Below, piece after piece: positions 1 through 8,586 of a DNA stretch of 64,000 bases. Below the pieces are notes generated by a model that was given only the letters and a program-made list of their open reading frames with translations, had not been told where the DNA came from and made no database searches. A program made the position numbers and the translations under genes. Source of the stretch: Bog-473 sp963743785 (GTDB lineage Bacteria; Actinomycetota; Acidimicrobiia; Acidimicrobiales; RAAP-2); contig CAVURD010000034.1 of assembly GCA_963743785.1 (NCBI GenBank), positions 310,001 to 374,000 of the forward strand. Reading direction: 5' to 3'. The stretch's first letter is position 1. Each line of letters starts with the position of its first letter.

Positions 1-2583
1 GCACTGGGAGGCGTATCCAACGTAATTGTCAACCGCCTGTACTCGTCCAACAACTGCGGGGAGACCGGTTGGGGGGTTGGTCCCGGATCGTCAAATGTGG
101 TGGTCGAAAACTCCGAATCGACCGGCGACGGCAACTGCCCGGCGGTAGGGACGACCGCGAACTTCATTGATGATTCCACCAACGTCACGTTCGTCAATGA
201 CTCCATTACCAACGTACCGACCGGCGTCGTTGACCTCTCGGCGATAGACATCGAACCTCAAGACGGTCCTGATAACGGGATCAATATTGAGGACAACTAC
301 CTTGCCAACAATGCCGGACCGGGAATAGAGATTCTCGATCATCCCTCTCCCATCGCCAACCTCAACATCTCGGGGAACGTCCTTTCGAACAACGGCGCGG
401 AGCCCGGCACGGGCTACATCCCGTACCCGATATGGGGTCAGATCTGGACGGATGAATGGCTTCCGAACTTCGTCGAAGCAACCGGCTCCATCGATAACAA
501 CCTTTACGATGCGCCGACAGGCACAGGTGGGTTCGAAGAGACGCACGCCGGCGCCAACCTCAGTGGATTCAACCAATCCAACAATATGAGCGACAGCGGT
601 CCAAACAATGTGTGGTACGCGGCCAACGGTTTCAGCTGCACTGCTCAGGGCGCTAGTGGTTGGTCGTATCAATCAAGTGCGGACAATTCGACGTGGACGA
701 ACCTTTCTGGCTGTAGCACCGTGGACACCTTGGATCAGGAGTGGACCACGGGAGGGACCGCTTCTGGCTTCGTGAGCAACTTCGAGGAGTTGCCCCCGTC
801 GACCTCGACGTCGTGGGTCGCCCGGTCGTGGACGGCGCAGAACTCCGGCAGTGTCAGCATCCGCGGCAGGATCCTCATGACCGATCCCACGTGCGGTTCG
901 GGCGTCACGGCCGAGATAACCAAGAACGGCTCGTCAACCCCCATTTGGGGTCCACAGACCATCGCTGCGGGCGATGGGGTGGGAGTCGACACGAATCTCG
1001 ATGGGGTCAGCGTCAAGGCAGGAGACGTCCTGCACTTTGCGGTGCAGGAGAATGGTTCGGGTCAATGTCGCGTGAGTTGGACACCGAGCGTCGCGATTCC
1101 GAATCCGGCAACGGCGGTCGTCATCCCCTCGGGCGGTACCAATGTGAGCGGGACACAGACTCTCGATGCCAGCGCATCTGACTCCGCTTCCCCCATAAGC
1201 AAGTTGCAGTACGTCCTGACTGGGGGTTCACTGAACGACACGGTGATCGCCACCGCCACCCCCACGTACTACGGCTGGCTCGCCAGCTGGCAGTCGGGAA
1301 ATGTGGCCAATGGCGCCTACACGCTGCAGAGCGTGGTGACCGACGCCGCCGGAAATGTCGCTTATAGCCCGGGGGTGGCGATCAACGTTGACAACAGTGT
1401 CACCTCAAATATCTTGCTCCCCTCCTCCAGCGGTTCCTCGGTGTCAGGATCCCAGGTGACGCTCGATGCCGCAGCGTCTGATGTCGTAGGTGTGACCAAG
1501 GTCGAATTCCATCTCACGGGCGGATCGCTGCACGACGCGCTCATCGCCACGGCGAGTCATACCTACTACGGCTGGGTGGCGTCCTGGAACAGCACCACCG
1601 TGCCCGACGGCACCTACACCCTGCAGAGCGTCGCGTACGATGCGGCCGGCAACCAGGGGGCCAGCACGGGGGTCACGGTCATCGTCGAGAACACGCCGCC
1701 GACGCCCAGCGTCGCTGTCCCCCGTAGTGGTTCCTCGGCGTCAGGATCGGTGGTCCTCGGCGCCTCGGCGCCTGCCAATGTGGGTGTGACCAAGGTCGAG
1801 TTCCATCTCACGGGTGGATCGCTGAACCAGGCGCTCATCGCCACGGCTGCCCCGACCAGCTACGGCTGGCTCGCTGAATGGGACAGCACCACGGTGCCCG
1901 ACGGCACCTACACCCTGCAGGCCGAAGCCTACGATGGGGCTGGCCTCCAGGCGTTCAGTGCGGGCGTCACCGTCGTCGTCGAGAACACGCCGCCGACGCC
2001 CACCGTCTTGATTCCCTCGAGCGGCGGCTCGGTGTCGGGACCCCAGGTGCTCTTGGACGCCTCGGCCCCTCCCAACGTGGGCGTGAACCAGGTGCAGTTC
2101 CGACTCACGGGCGGATCGCTGAACAATGCGCTCATCGCCACGGCCACTCCGACCTACTACGGCTGGCTCGCTCAATGGAACAGCACGACCGTCCCCAACG
2201 GCACGTACACCCTGCAGAGCAACGCCACCGATGGGGCTGGCTTCCAGGGAGTCAGTACGGCGGTCACGGTGGTCGTCGACAACCCGCCGCCCACCACCAG
2301 CGTCTTGATTCCGTCGAACGGCGCTTCCGTGTCGGGGACCCAGGTGACCTTGGACGCCTCGGCGTCTGACCCGGGGGGTGTGGCCAAGGTCGAGTTCCAT
2401 CTCACCGGCGGATCGCTGAACAATGCGCTCATCGGCACAGCGACCTTGATGTACTTCGGCTGGGCGGTGTCCTGGAACAGCACCACGGTGCCCGACGGCA
2501 CCTACACCCTGCAGAGCGAGGCCTACGATGGGGGTGGCAACCTGGGCGTCAGTCCAGCGATCACCGTGACGGTGTCGAACTAA
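1..2583 (+). CDS. Secreted beta-helix / Ig-repeat surface protein (5' end outside window)
   Basis: The reading frame is open from base 1, so the start and any signal peptide lie to the left of the window. Residues 1-180 are rich in Asn, Gly, Ser and Val with periodic short strands (NISGNVLSNNG type), as in right-handed parallel beta-helices. A middle segment of about 150 residues looks like a separate beta-rich module with paired cysteines. The C-terminal half is five Ig-like repeats of about 98 residues, each carrying LTGGSL...YYGW...GTYTLQS. No enzymatic motif is visible. Role in adhesion or polysaccharide binding is inference. A closely similar repeat ends the acyltransferase at 8587-10962, which suggests that the two proteins share a surface context. 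Confidence 0.85.
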   Translation, partial: ALGGVSNVIVNRLYSSNNCGETGWGVGPGSSNVVVENSESTGDGNCPAVGTTANFIDDSTNVTFVNDSITNVPTGVVDLSAIDIEPQDGPDNGINIEDNYLANNAGPGIEILDHPSPIANLNISGNVLSNNGAEPGTGYIPYPIWGQIWTDEWLPNFVEATGSIDNNLYDAPTGTGGFEETHAGANLSGFNQSNNMSDSGPNNVWYAANGFSCTAQGASGWSYQSSADNSTWTNLSGCSTVDTLDQEWTTGGTASGFVSNFEELPPSTSTSWVARSWTAQNSGSVSIRGRILMTDPTCGSGVTAEITKNGSSTPIWGPQTIAAGDGVGVDTNLDGVSVKAGDVLHFAVQENGSGQCRVSWTPSVAIPNPATAVVIPSGGTNVSGTQTLDASASDSASPISKLQYVLTGGSLNDTVIATATPTYYGWLASWQSGNVANGAYTLQSVVTDAAGNVAYSPGVAINVDNSVTSNILLPSSSGSSVSGSQVTLDAAASDVVGVTKVEFHLTGGSLHDALIATASHTYYGWVASWNSTTVPDGTYTLQSVAYDAAGNQGASTGVTVIVENTPPTPSVAVPRSGSSASGSVVLGASAPANVGVTKVEFHLTGGSLNQALIATAAPTSYGWLAEWDSTTVPDGTYTLQAEAYDGAGLQAFSAGVTVVVENTPPTPTVLIPSSGGSVSGPQVLLDASAPPNVGVNQVQFRLTGGSLNNALIATATPTYYGWLAQWNSTTVPNGTYTLQSNATDGAGFQGVSTAVTVVVDNPPPTTSVLIPSNGASVSGTQVTLDASASDPGGVAKVEFHLTGGSLNNALIGTATLMYFGWAVSWNSTTVPDGTYTLQSEAYDGGGNLGVSPAITVTVSN
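1117..2580 (+). repeat. Five tandem Ig-like coding repeats, about 294-297 bp each
   Basis: The segment CTCAC(G/C)GG(C/T)GGATCGCTG recurs at 1513, 1807, 2104 and 2401, with a more diverged first copy near 1216, giving a period of 294-297 bp. The encoded units differ at only a minority of residues, which points to recent tandem duplication or gene conversion. Such repeats are prone to assembly collapse, so the copy number here should be treated as a minimum. Confidence 0.9.
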
Positions 2584-2643
2584 AACTGGGTTGACCGCAG
2601 GTGGTGCTGGCCGCTCCCCAGGAGGCCGAGCGGATTCATCACC

Positions 2644-2660
2644 CGGCCCGTACCGGGCCG
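2644..2660. terminator. Possible bidirectional terminator hairpin
   Basis: CGGCCCG, a TAC loop and CGGGCCG form a perfect 7-bp GC stem between the convergent stops at 2583 and 2670. There is no T-run, so this is only a candidate. GC-only terminators without a U tract are common in actinobacteria. Confidence 0.35.
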
Positions 2661-2669
2661 AACCGGTCT

Positions 2670-4190
2670 CTACCCGGGCTGAGCCGACGATTCCCGCAGC
2701 AGGCGCTTGAGCACCTTGCCGTTGAGATCACGGGGAAGCTCCTCGACGATCTCCCAGACGTGGGGCACCTTGTAGTCCGCCAAGCGTGCCCGCACCCACG
2801 ACGCCAATGCATCCGCTTCGATGGGGAGGCGTACCTCCACCACGGCCTTGAGGTGTTCCCCGTCACGCGCATCGGCGATCCCGAAGACCGCGCAGTCAAC
2901 CACATCGGGATGCTCGTAGAGCACTTCTTCGATTTCGCGCGGCGCGATGTTCACGCCGCCCCAGAGCACCATGTCCGAGACGCGGTCGGTGATGGTCAGA
3001 TATCCATCCTCGCTCAGGTGCCCGATGTCCCCCACCGTGAAGGCATCGTCGACCCATGCCCTCTGGGTAGCGTCGGGATCATTGCGGTAGCTGAAATGCT
3101 GCGTCCCCGGGGGGCGAATGTAGATGATGCCGTCGGTCTCCGGCGGACAGGGATTGTCCTCCCCATCGAGCACACGCACCTCGACCCCGGGCCACGGCCG
3201 CCCCACCGATCCCGGGTGGGCCAACCACTCTTCGGGACCGATCCGCGTCGCACCGCCCTCGCTGGCGCCGTACAGCTCGTGAAAGGCGGTGTCGGGGAAC
3301 GCCGCCATCATCTTGTGCTTGATCGTCACCGGGCACGGTGCGCCGCCGTGGACCACCAGGGCCAGGCTGCGCACATCGATGGCCTCCCGAGTGGCTTCGG
3401 GCAACTGGAGCACCCGGATGAAATGCGCCGGGACCATGAACGAACGGGTGCCGCCGTATCGGGCGATCGCCCCCAGGAACGCTTCCGCCTCGAACCGCTC
3501 CGGCAGCACGGTGGTGGCGCCGACGTAGAGCGCGGTCAGACCCCATCCGGCGTGCGACGCGTGGTAGCACGGGCCCGACATGACGTAGACATCGTCGGCG
3601 CCCCATTCCCACAGTTGGGCCTGACCGCTCATGCCGGCATGACGGACCTCCGGATCCCCCAGGCCGGCGTGCACCACGCCCTTCGGCCGTGCGGTCGTCC
3701 CCGATGTATAGAAGACGAGCTCGGGCCCGGCCCCGCTGTCCCCCGAGGTGCCGGTCGGGGCGGCCGCGACCAACGCCTCATACGAGGTGGCCTCGTCCGG
3801 GCCTCCGATGAGAATCCGGGCCAGACCACCACGGTCAGGCTCGGGCAGTTGGTCTGCCGCGTCGTGATGACCGACCACCACGGCGGCACCCGAATCCTCC
3901 AGCAGATACGCCAGCTCGGCTGACTTCAGATGCCAGTTAAGCGGGAGGAACGGCGCGCCGGCCATGGCCGCCGCCGTGGCCACCTCAAAGGGCTCCAGCC
4001 CGTTGCGCACCGCCGAGGCGACCGGTCGGCCCGGACCGGCACCGCGTGCCACCAGGACTGCAGCCAGCCGTCGGGCCCGCTCGTCCAACTCGCCGTACGT
4101 CCGCGCGGTCACTCCGCCGGCGGCATCAGGAGCGATGAGCGCCACCCGATCCGGCGTGTCGCGGGCATGTTCCGTCACCCCTCTGGCCAT
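2670..4190 (-). CDS. AMP-dependent acyl-CoA synthetase/ligase
   Basis: This is an ANL-superfamily enzyme that adenylates a carboxylic acid and transfers it to CoA. The P-loop FYTSGTTARPKGV, the A5-like YGASEGG, the A8 hinge DGYLTITDRVSDMVLWGG and the C-terminal catalytic lysine in LPRDLNGKV are all visible. Length is about 506 residues, normal for fatty-acyl or aryl-CoA ligases. The frame is open to 4214, but MARGVTEHARDTPDRVAL starting at 4190 is the natural N-terminus of this family. It is transcribed divergently from the PaaK-like ligase at 4443. The substrate cannot be read from sequence; the surrounding gene set suggests a medium-chain, branched or ring-derived acid. Confidence 0.88.
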   Translation of the reverse strand: MARGVTEHARDTPDRVALIAPDAAGGVTARTYGELDERARRLAAVLVARGAGPGRPVASAVRNGLEPFEVATAAAMAGAPFLPLNWHLKSAELAYLLEDSGAAVVVGHHDAADQLPEPDRGGLARILIGGPDEATSYEALVAAAPTGTSGDSGAGPELVFYTSGTTARPKGVVHAGLGDPEVRHAGMSGQAQLWEWGADDVYVMSGPCYHASHAGWGLTALYVGATTVLPERFEAEAFLGAIARYGGTRSFMVPAHFIRVLQLPEATREAIDVRSLALVVHGGAPCPVTIKHKMMAAFPDTAFHELYGASEGGATRIGPEEWLAHPGSVGRPWPGVEVRVLDGEDNPCPPETDGIIYIRPPGTQHFSYRNDPDATQRAWVDDAFTVGDIGHLSEDGYLTITDRVSDMVLWGGVNIAPREIEEVLYEHPDVVDCAVFGIADARDGEHLKAVVEVRLPIEADALASWVRARLADYKVPHVWEIVEELPRDLNGKVLKRLLRESSAQPG

Positions 4191-4442
4191 ACGGTCGGAA
4201 CGTAGTCGGCACACGCCGCCGTTGCCACAGACACCCGCCGCCCGCCTTCATTCCGGCCGTGACTCGTTGGGACTCGATCTCGCCCATGGTCCACAGCCCT
4301 CCGGGTCGCCATTCCCGACGGCTGCCCGACGTCACGGTGGTCGCCCTGGCCGAGTCGGGGCGCCAGCAGATCCGCAAGAGGGGTGCACCTCATGCGACTC
4401 GTGCCCGAGAGCGGGCGGCAGCGCCTCGGTACACTGACCCGC

Positions 4443-5798
4443 GTGCAAGATTCCGCGCCCGTGTCCACCGACGCCTTCGGGCCGGGCACCATCGGGCCGA
4501 TCGCCCGCCCCACCGACCAGCGGCTGTGGGACCCGGCTCACCAGGCCATGGACCCCGCCCGGCGCCGGGCCCTGCAGGACGAGCGGGTGCGGGCGCTCAT
4601 CGGGCGGATCCTCGACACGCCGGTGCCGCTCTTCGCGGCCAAGCTCCGGGAAGCGGGGATCACCTCGGCCGACGATGTCAAGGGGGTCGACGACCTGGCC
4701 CGGATCCCGTCGACCATCAAACAGGATCTCCGTGACTCCGAAGCCGACGCCCCGCCCTGGGGTCGCTATCGGTTCACGGACCCGAGGCAGGGGGTCCGCC
4801 TGGGCACATCGACCGGAACCACCGGCCAGCCGACCATCACGGTGTGGACCCGCAAGGACATCTGGATCGAGTACGAGTCGGGGGCCCGCAACTGGTGGCG
4901 CATGGGCTACCGGCCCGGGCAGATCATCACCCACGCCCACCCGGCCTATCTCTACGGCGGCGGCACCATGCTGCAGCAGACCTACGAGTACTTCGGGATG
5001 CTCAGCCTGTGGGTCCCTCCGCCCGACTCCGACGAGCTGGCCGAGCAGGCGGTGCGCTTCTGGACCCGGGTCACGCCCGACCACCCCTTCATGGGATTCG
5101 CCACCGGCCGCTTCATCGAGGTGGCGGCCAAACTCGGGATCTCACTCGAAGACGCCGGCCTGACCGGGTTGCGCGCCCCTATCGGATTCGGGATGGGACG
5201 GGGTGGTATGCCCCTGATGACGGCCGGTGCCGAGTGCTACGCCTACGTCGGCGGGCCGTGTGGCCAGTCCCCCGGTGCCCACATCCATGAGGATTGGGCG
5301 GTGGTCCAGGCCGTGGACCCGGCCACCGGGCTCGAGGTACCCGACGGCGAGTGGGGCAATCTGACGGTGACCACCCTCGATCGGGACAACTGCCTTCTCC
5401 GCTACGACCTGGAAGAGGCCTGCGCCCTCCTGCGCGAGCCCTGCCCGTGTGGCGAGACCTCCATCCGCGGTCTGTGGGGCGGCCGCTTCAAGGATCTCCT
5501 CGAATGTCAGGGCACACGGTTCCAATCGAACGAGATCGAGGGGGTGCTGCGGGGTATTCAGGTCATGCGGGAGCCGTCGCTCGAGTACCAAGTTGTCAGG
5601 CCCGATGGCAGCGACGCCCCCCTGGTGGTCAAGGTCGAAGTGGCGAGCGAGGACCCCGGAATCCGCGACGGGGCCAAGCGGCAGGCCGAAGCGGAGATCC
5701 GGGCCCTCCTGGGGATCGCCGCCGACATCGAGATCCTCCAGCGGGACAGCATTCCCCGCGCCGGCTACAAGGCGACGCGGGTCATCGACAGGGAGTAG
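4443..5798 (+). CDS. Phenylacetate-CoA ligase family protein (PaaK-like)
   Basis: This is an AMP-forming ligase of the PaaK branch. The P-loop appears as GTSTGTTGQPT, followed by a Cys-rich segment EPCPCGETSIRGLWGGR and a C-terminal PaaK-type domain ending in PRAGYKATRV with the conserved lysine. The open frame begins at 4383, but residues before GTG 4443 look non-coding and the family N-terminus aligns near 4443. Length is about 451 residues, slightly longer than typical PaaK (about 430). A DUF6855-like gene follows 8 bp downstream and is probably cotranscribed. The substrate is unknown; phenylacetate itself is not implied because no paa ring-epoxidase genes are nearby. Confidence 0.85.
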   Translation: MQDSAPVSTDAFGPGTIGPIARPTDQRLWDPAHQAMDPARRRALQDERVRALIGRILDTPVPLFAAKLREAGITSADDVKGVDDLARIPSTIKQDLRDSEADAPPWGRYRFTDPRQGVRLGTSTGTTGQPTITVWTRKDIWIEYESGARNWWRMGYRPGQIITHAHPAYLYGGGTMLQQTYEYFGMLSLWVPPPDSDELAEQAVRFWTRVTPDHPFMGFATGRFIEVAAKLGISLEDAGLTGLRAPIGFGMGRGGMPLMTAGAECYAYVGGPCGQSPGAHIHEDWAVVQAVDPATGLEVPDGEWGNLTVTTLDRDNCLLRYDLEEACALLREPCPCGETSIRGLWGGRFKDLLECQGTRFQSNEIEGVLRGIQVMREPSLEYQVVRPDGSDAPLVVKVEVASEDPGIRDGAKRQAEAEIRALLGIAADIEILQRDSIPRAGYKATRVIDRE

Positions 5799-5806
5799 AA
5801 CGGGAC

Positions 5807-6214
5807 ATGGCCGAAGGTACCGGTACCAAGGATGACCCCTGGCGGCTCAAGACCCCGCCCAATAGCTCCGACTACACCATGTACAAAGACGAGAAGGACG
5901 GCCGCGCCATTCTCGTCTGCACCGTCGGCAAGACGGTGCTGCACTACGACGAGCGGTGCCTCGACGAGCTGCACGCTTTCCTGAAGAAGCAGGGCGATTG
6001 GGTCGAGCTCGGTTCGGCAGACGAGCAGAAGGAGCCCAAGGACGGCACCGTCGAAGCATGGGGCCGCTCGACCTCCAATCCTGTCGGGGGTTGGTACGGA
6101 CTGAAGAAGGGCCTGCGGGGCCGGTTCGCCATGTACATCCCCCCGTTGATGGAGGCTTTGGGCCGGGCGGAGTTGGAGCACAACGCACGCAACAACCGCA
6201 TGCGGGCCATCTGA
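5807..6214 (+). CDS. Conserved hypothetical protein (DUF6855-like)
   Basis: The start is ATG 5807, preceded by GAACGGGAC. The protein has 135 residues, is soluble and lacks a signal peptide. It contains GTKDDPWRLKTPP at the N-terminus and VEAWGRSTSNPVGGWYGLKKG near the C-terminus, which I recall from an actinobacterial family of unknown function (DUF6855; family name from memory, moderate confidence). No catalytic signature is recognisable. The 8-bp gap to the CoA ligase suggests cotranscription. Confidence 0.7.
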   Translation: MAEGTGTKDDPWRLKTPPNSSDYTMYKDEKDGRAILVCTVGKTVLHYDERCLDELHAFLKKQGDWVELGSADEQKEPKDGTVEAWGRSTSNPVGGWYGLKKGLRGRFAMYIPPLMEALGRAELEHNARNNRMRAI

Positions 6215-6426
6215 GAGGCAGCGCCTGAGAAGACCAGGGGCGATGCCGGGCGGTGCTGCGGAACTGTGGCGCTGGGCTGAGCTGGGCTGAGCCACAATTT
6301 TGCCGAAGTGGGCAACCCAATCGGGAAGCTTTCGTGAGCCAGCGTTGTTTGACCTGTGTATGGGTTGGGAAGATCCAGCGGGCGTGTCATGGCATATCGC
6401 CAACTCACCGGAACCGAGGTGCAGGC

Positions 6427-7548
6427 ATGACATTTGAGGTCATCCTCCTGGCCTTGGCGGCGAGCGGGTGCACGGCGATGGCCTCAGTGGCCCAGCGCCG
6501 GGCGGCTGCTCCGGCACCCGGAGAATTCAGCTTCAACCTGCACCTGGTGGGGTACCTCCTCCGGCGGCCGGTCTGGTTTCTTGGAATCCTGTGCATGATC
6601 CTCGGGTTCGTGTTCCAGGTAGCCGCGTTGCGCGTCGGGAGCCTGAGCGTGGTCCAGCCCGTGATTGCGACCGAACTGGTCATTGTCTTTGGTGTCATTG
6701 CCCTCCATGATCGCCATCGGGTCCACCTGCGCGATTGGATCTCGGCGGTGGGCATGGTGGTGGGCTTGGGTGCGTTCCTGGCGCTGGCCCGGCCCCACGG
6801 TGGCCGAACCGAGGCGTCCATGTCGATGTGGGCTCTGTCCGGATCGATCACCTTCGCCCTGGCTGGCATCTTGGCCGCCTTGGCCTATCTCCCCGGAAGA
6901 CAAGGGCAGGGTCAGGGGGCCGGACGCAAAGCGGCGCTCCTGGGCATTGCCGCCGCCGTCGGTTTCGGTTTTGTCGCCGCCGTCGTCAAGGAATTGAGCA
7001 CGCATCTCGCGCAAGGGCCCACGGCTGTCTTCTTGAACTGGTCTCCCTACGTGCTCCTGCTCTCCGGTGCCGCGGCCATGTTCTTGGCCTCCAACGCCTT
7101 TCAGGCTGGTTCGCTGGCCGCCTCCCAGCCGGGGCTGACCATTGTCGATCCCTTAGTGGCCGGCGCGCTGGGTGTCGTGCTCTTCGGCGAGAGCCTGCGT
7201 CACAACCCTGTCGTCTTGTTGGGAGAGGTGCTGGCGGTGGCCGTGGTCATTGCCTGCGTGATCATGCTCAGCCAGAGCCCCCTCGTTCAAGATGAGGGTC
7301 CTTCGGAGGTTGCGCCCGCTCGACCGGCGCCTGCGGTGAAGACCACAGGTGAGCGGGAGCGGGATGCTCGTCTCCCCGGCGCTGCGCGGCGTCCGATGTC
7401 CGGCTTGGTCAAAGGCAAGGGATCAGCATCGGTTCTTCAGGTGAGCGGCGGGCCCGAAAACGAGGTGCGTCGCCCCGGTGCTGGGAATGGGGCTGGAGAG
7501 GCGGTGGGGCCCCCTCGCCGAGGAAAGAAGCTGGTGGATCAGCTGTGA
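6427..7548 (+). CDS. DMT/NIPA-like integral membrane transporter
   Basis: From ATG 6427 the protein has about 373 residues, with nine or so hydrophobic segments over residues 1-285 and then a polar, proline- and glycine-rich cytoplasmic tail of about 85 residues. The order of segments and motifs such as VGSLSVVQPVIATELV resemble the drug/metabolite-transporter and magnesium-transporter NIPA fold. The substrate is unknown. The frame extends upstream to 6253, but the region before 6427 overlaps apparently untranslated sequence. Its stop overlaps the next gene's GTG start (GTGA at 7545-7548), so the two are translationally coupled. Confidence 0.75.
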   Translation: MTFEVILLALAASGCTAMASVAQRRAAAPAPGEFSFNLHLVGYLLRRPVWFLGILCMILGFVFQVAALRVGSLSVVQPVIATELVIVFGVIALHDRHRVHLRDWISAVGMVVGLGAFLALARPHGGRTEASMSMWALSGSITFALAGILAALAYLPGRQGQGQGAGRKAALLGIAAAVGFGFVAAVVKELSTHLAQGPTAVFLNWSPYVLLLSGAAAMFLASNAFQAGSLAASQPGLTIVDPLVAGALGVVLFGESLRHNPVVLLGEVLAVAVVIACVIMLSQSPLVQDEGPSEVAPARPAPAVKTTGERERDARLPGAARRPMSGLVKGKGSASVLQVSGGPENEVRRPGAGNGAGEAVGPPRRGKKLVDQL

Positions 7549-8276
7549 CCACGACGACTGCCGGCCAACTCGTTTCCCCGCCGACAAGGTTCCGGGTGTC
7601 GAACCCGGCCCGGCTAGGGCGGCTCATTGCGGTGGCCGTGGGATTGGCCGCACTCTTCATGATCCCGTGGACCGTCTTTCTCGGCTACACGCTGCCCAGG
7701 CGGTACGACGCTCGACACTGGTCACTGCTGTGGATCGGCTTCGATGTCATTCTGTGCGTGGTCCTGGCTACCTTCGCATGGCTGACGTGGAAGCGACGGC
7801 AGTTGATGCTGGTGACGGCGATCATCGCCGGTACCCTCCTCTTCTGCGACGCCTGGTTCGATGTCATCACCTCTTGGGGGAACACGGATCACTGGGTGAC
7901 CGTGATCACTGCGCTCTTTGCCGAACTACCACTGGCCGCCTTCATGTTCTGGCTGGCCTATCGAGCCATCCGCCGGTCATTGGCGGCGTACTACGCCGTC
8001 ATGAGACAGGGAGACCATCCCCCCGGCTTGCTCCGTGCGCCCGCCTTGTACATGGCAACCGACCCCAACCCTGAGGAGGCGCTCATGGCGGAAGACCCGT
8101 GCTCCCCCGGTCGGTTCGGCCAGGCCCGGGCGAGCGTGCGCTCGATCACCAATGAACTCCATGGAGCATTGGACAGCCTGTCGTTCATCTCGAACGACTC
8201 CGCCGTCGACCGCAGCGGCATTGAGCGGGCGCGCCGGGCCATTGAGCACGCACTGGCGGAGATCGAGACGAAATAG
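7545..8276 (+). CDS. Four-helix integral membrane protein of unknown function
   Basis: This is a 243-residue protein whose GTG start overlaps the stop of the transporter gene. There are four hydrophobic segments (about residues 30-50, 65-85, 90-110 and 125-145), with charged conserved-looking residues inside them (FDVILC, CDAWFDVITSW). A C-terminal soluble region of about 90 residues ends in an amphipathic helix. I do not recognise the family. The coupling suggests partnership with the upstream transporter. Confidence 0.65.
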   Translation: MTTTTAGQLVSPPTRFRVSNPARLGRLIAVAVGLAALFMIPWTVFLGYTLPRRYDARHWSLLWIGFDVILCVVLATFAWLTWKRRQLMLVTAIIAGTLLFCDAWFDVITSWGNTDHWVTVITALFAELPLAAFMFWLAYRAIRRSLAAYYAVMRQGDHPPGLLRAPALYMATDPNPEEALMAEDPCSPGRFGQARASVRSITNELHGALDSLSFISNDSAVDRSGIERARRAIEHALAEIETK

Positions 8277-8586
8277 GCACGACGTCGTGAGAGGTGCCAC
8301 ACGGGGTCGGCGTCACCTTGCATATCGAGTTGCCCACTTGGCTTCAAATCAGATTCTTCTCCTACGAGATCATGCGACAAAGAAGCTTCTCTTTGACTGC
8401 AGCATGAAATAGATAGCGGTGCGCGACGCGCCGGGTCGCGGCGCCGTCGCACGAGTCGCTCCAGACGATTATCCGTGGCCCGCGGGCGCACCCTCCGACG
8501 AAGCGGCGACCGCGGTCGAAGCCAACCAGCCAGGTGGCACCGGTATACTTCGCCGGATTCCATCCGGAGGGGGTAGAGCGGTTCAG
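8277..8586. other. Intergenic region before the acyltransferase
   Basis: This is 310 bp with no convincing gene on either strand. The acyltransferase frame is open back to GTG 8419, but that stretch is compositionally unlike the family N-terminus. GGAGGGGGTAG at about 8567-8577 is the best ribosome-binding site, serving TTG 8587. An AT-richer stretch at 8340-8415 may hold the promoter. Confidence 0.4.

Noticed and set aside
1117..2580. CRISPR-like periodicity
   Set aside because: The repeats are about 295 bp, coding and contiguous without spacers, so they are protein domain repeats.
2601..3923. Plus-strand open frame of 440 codons
   Set aside because: Antisense to the acyl-CoA synthetase at 2670-4190, whose ANL motifs are unambiguous.
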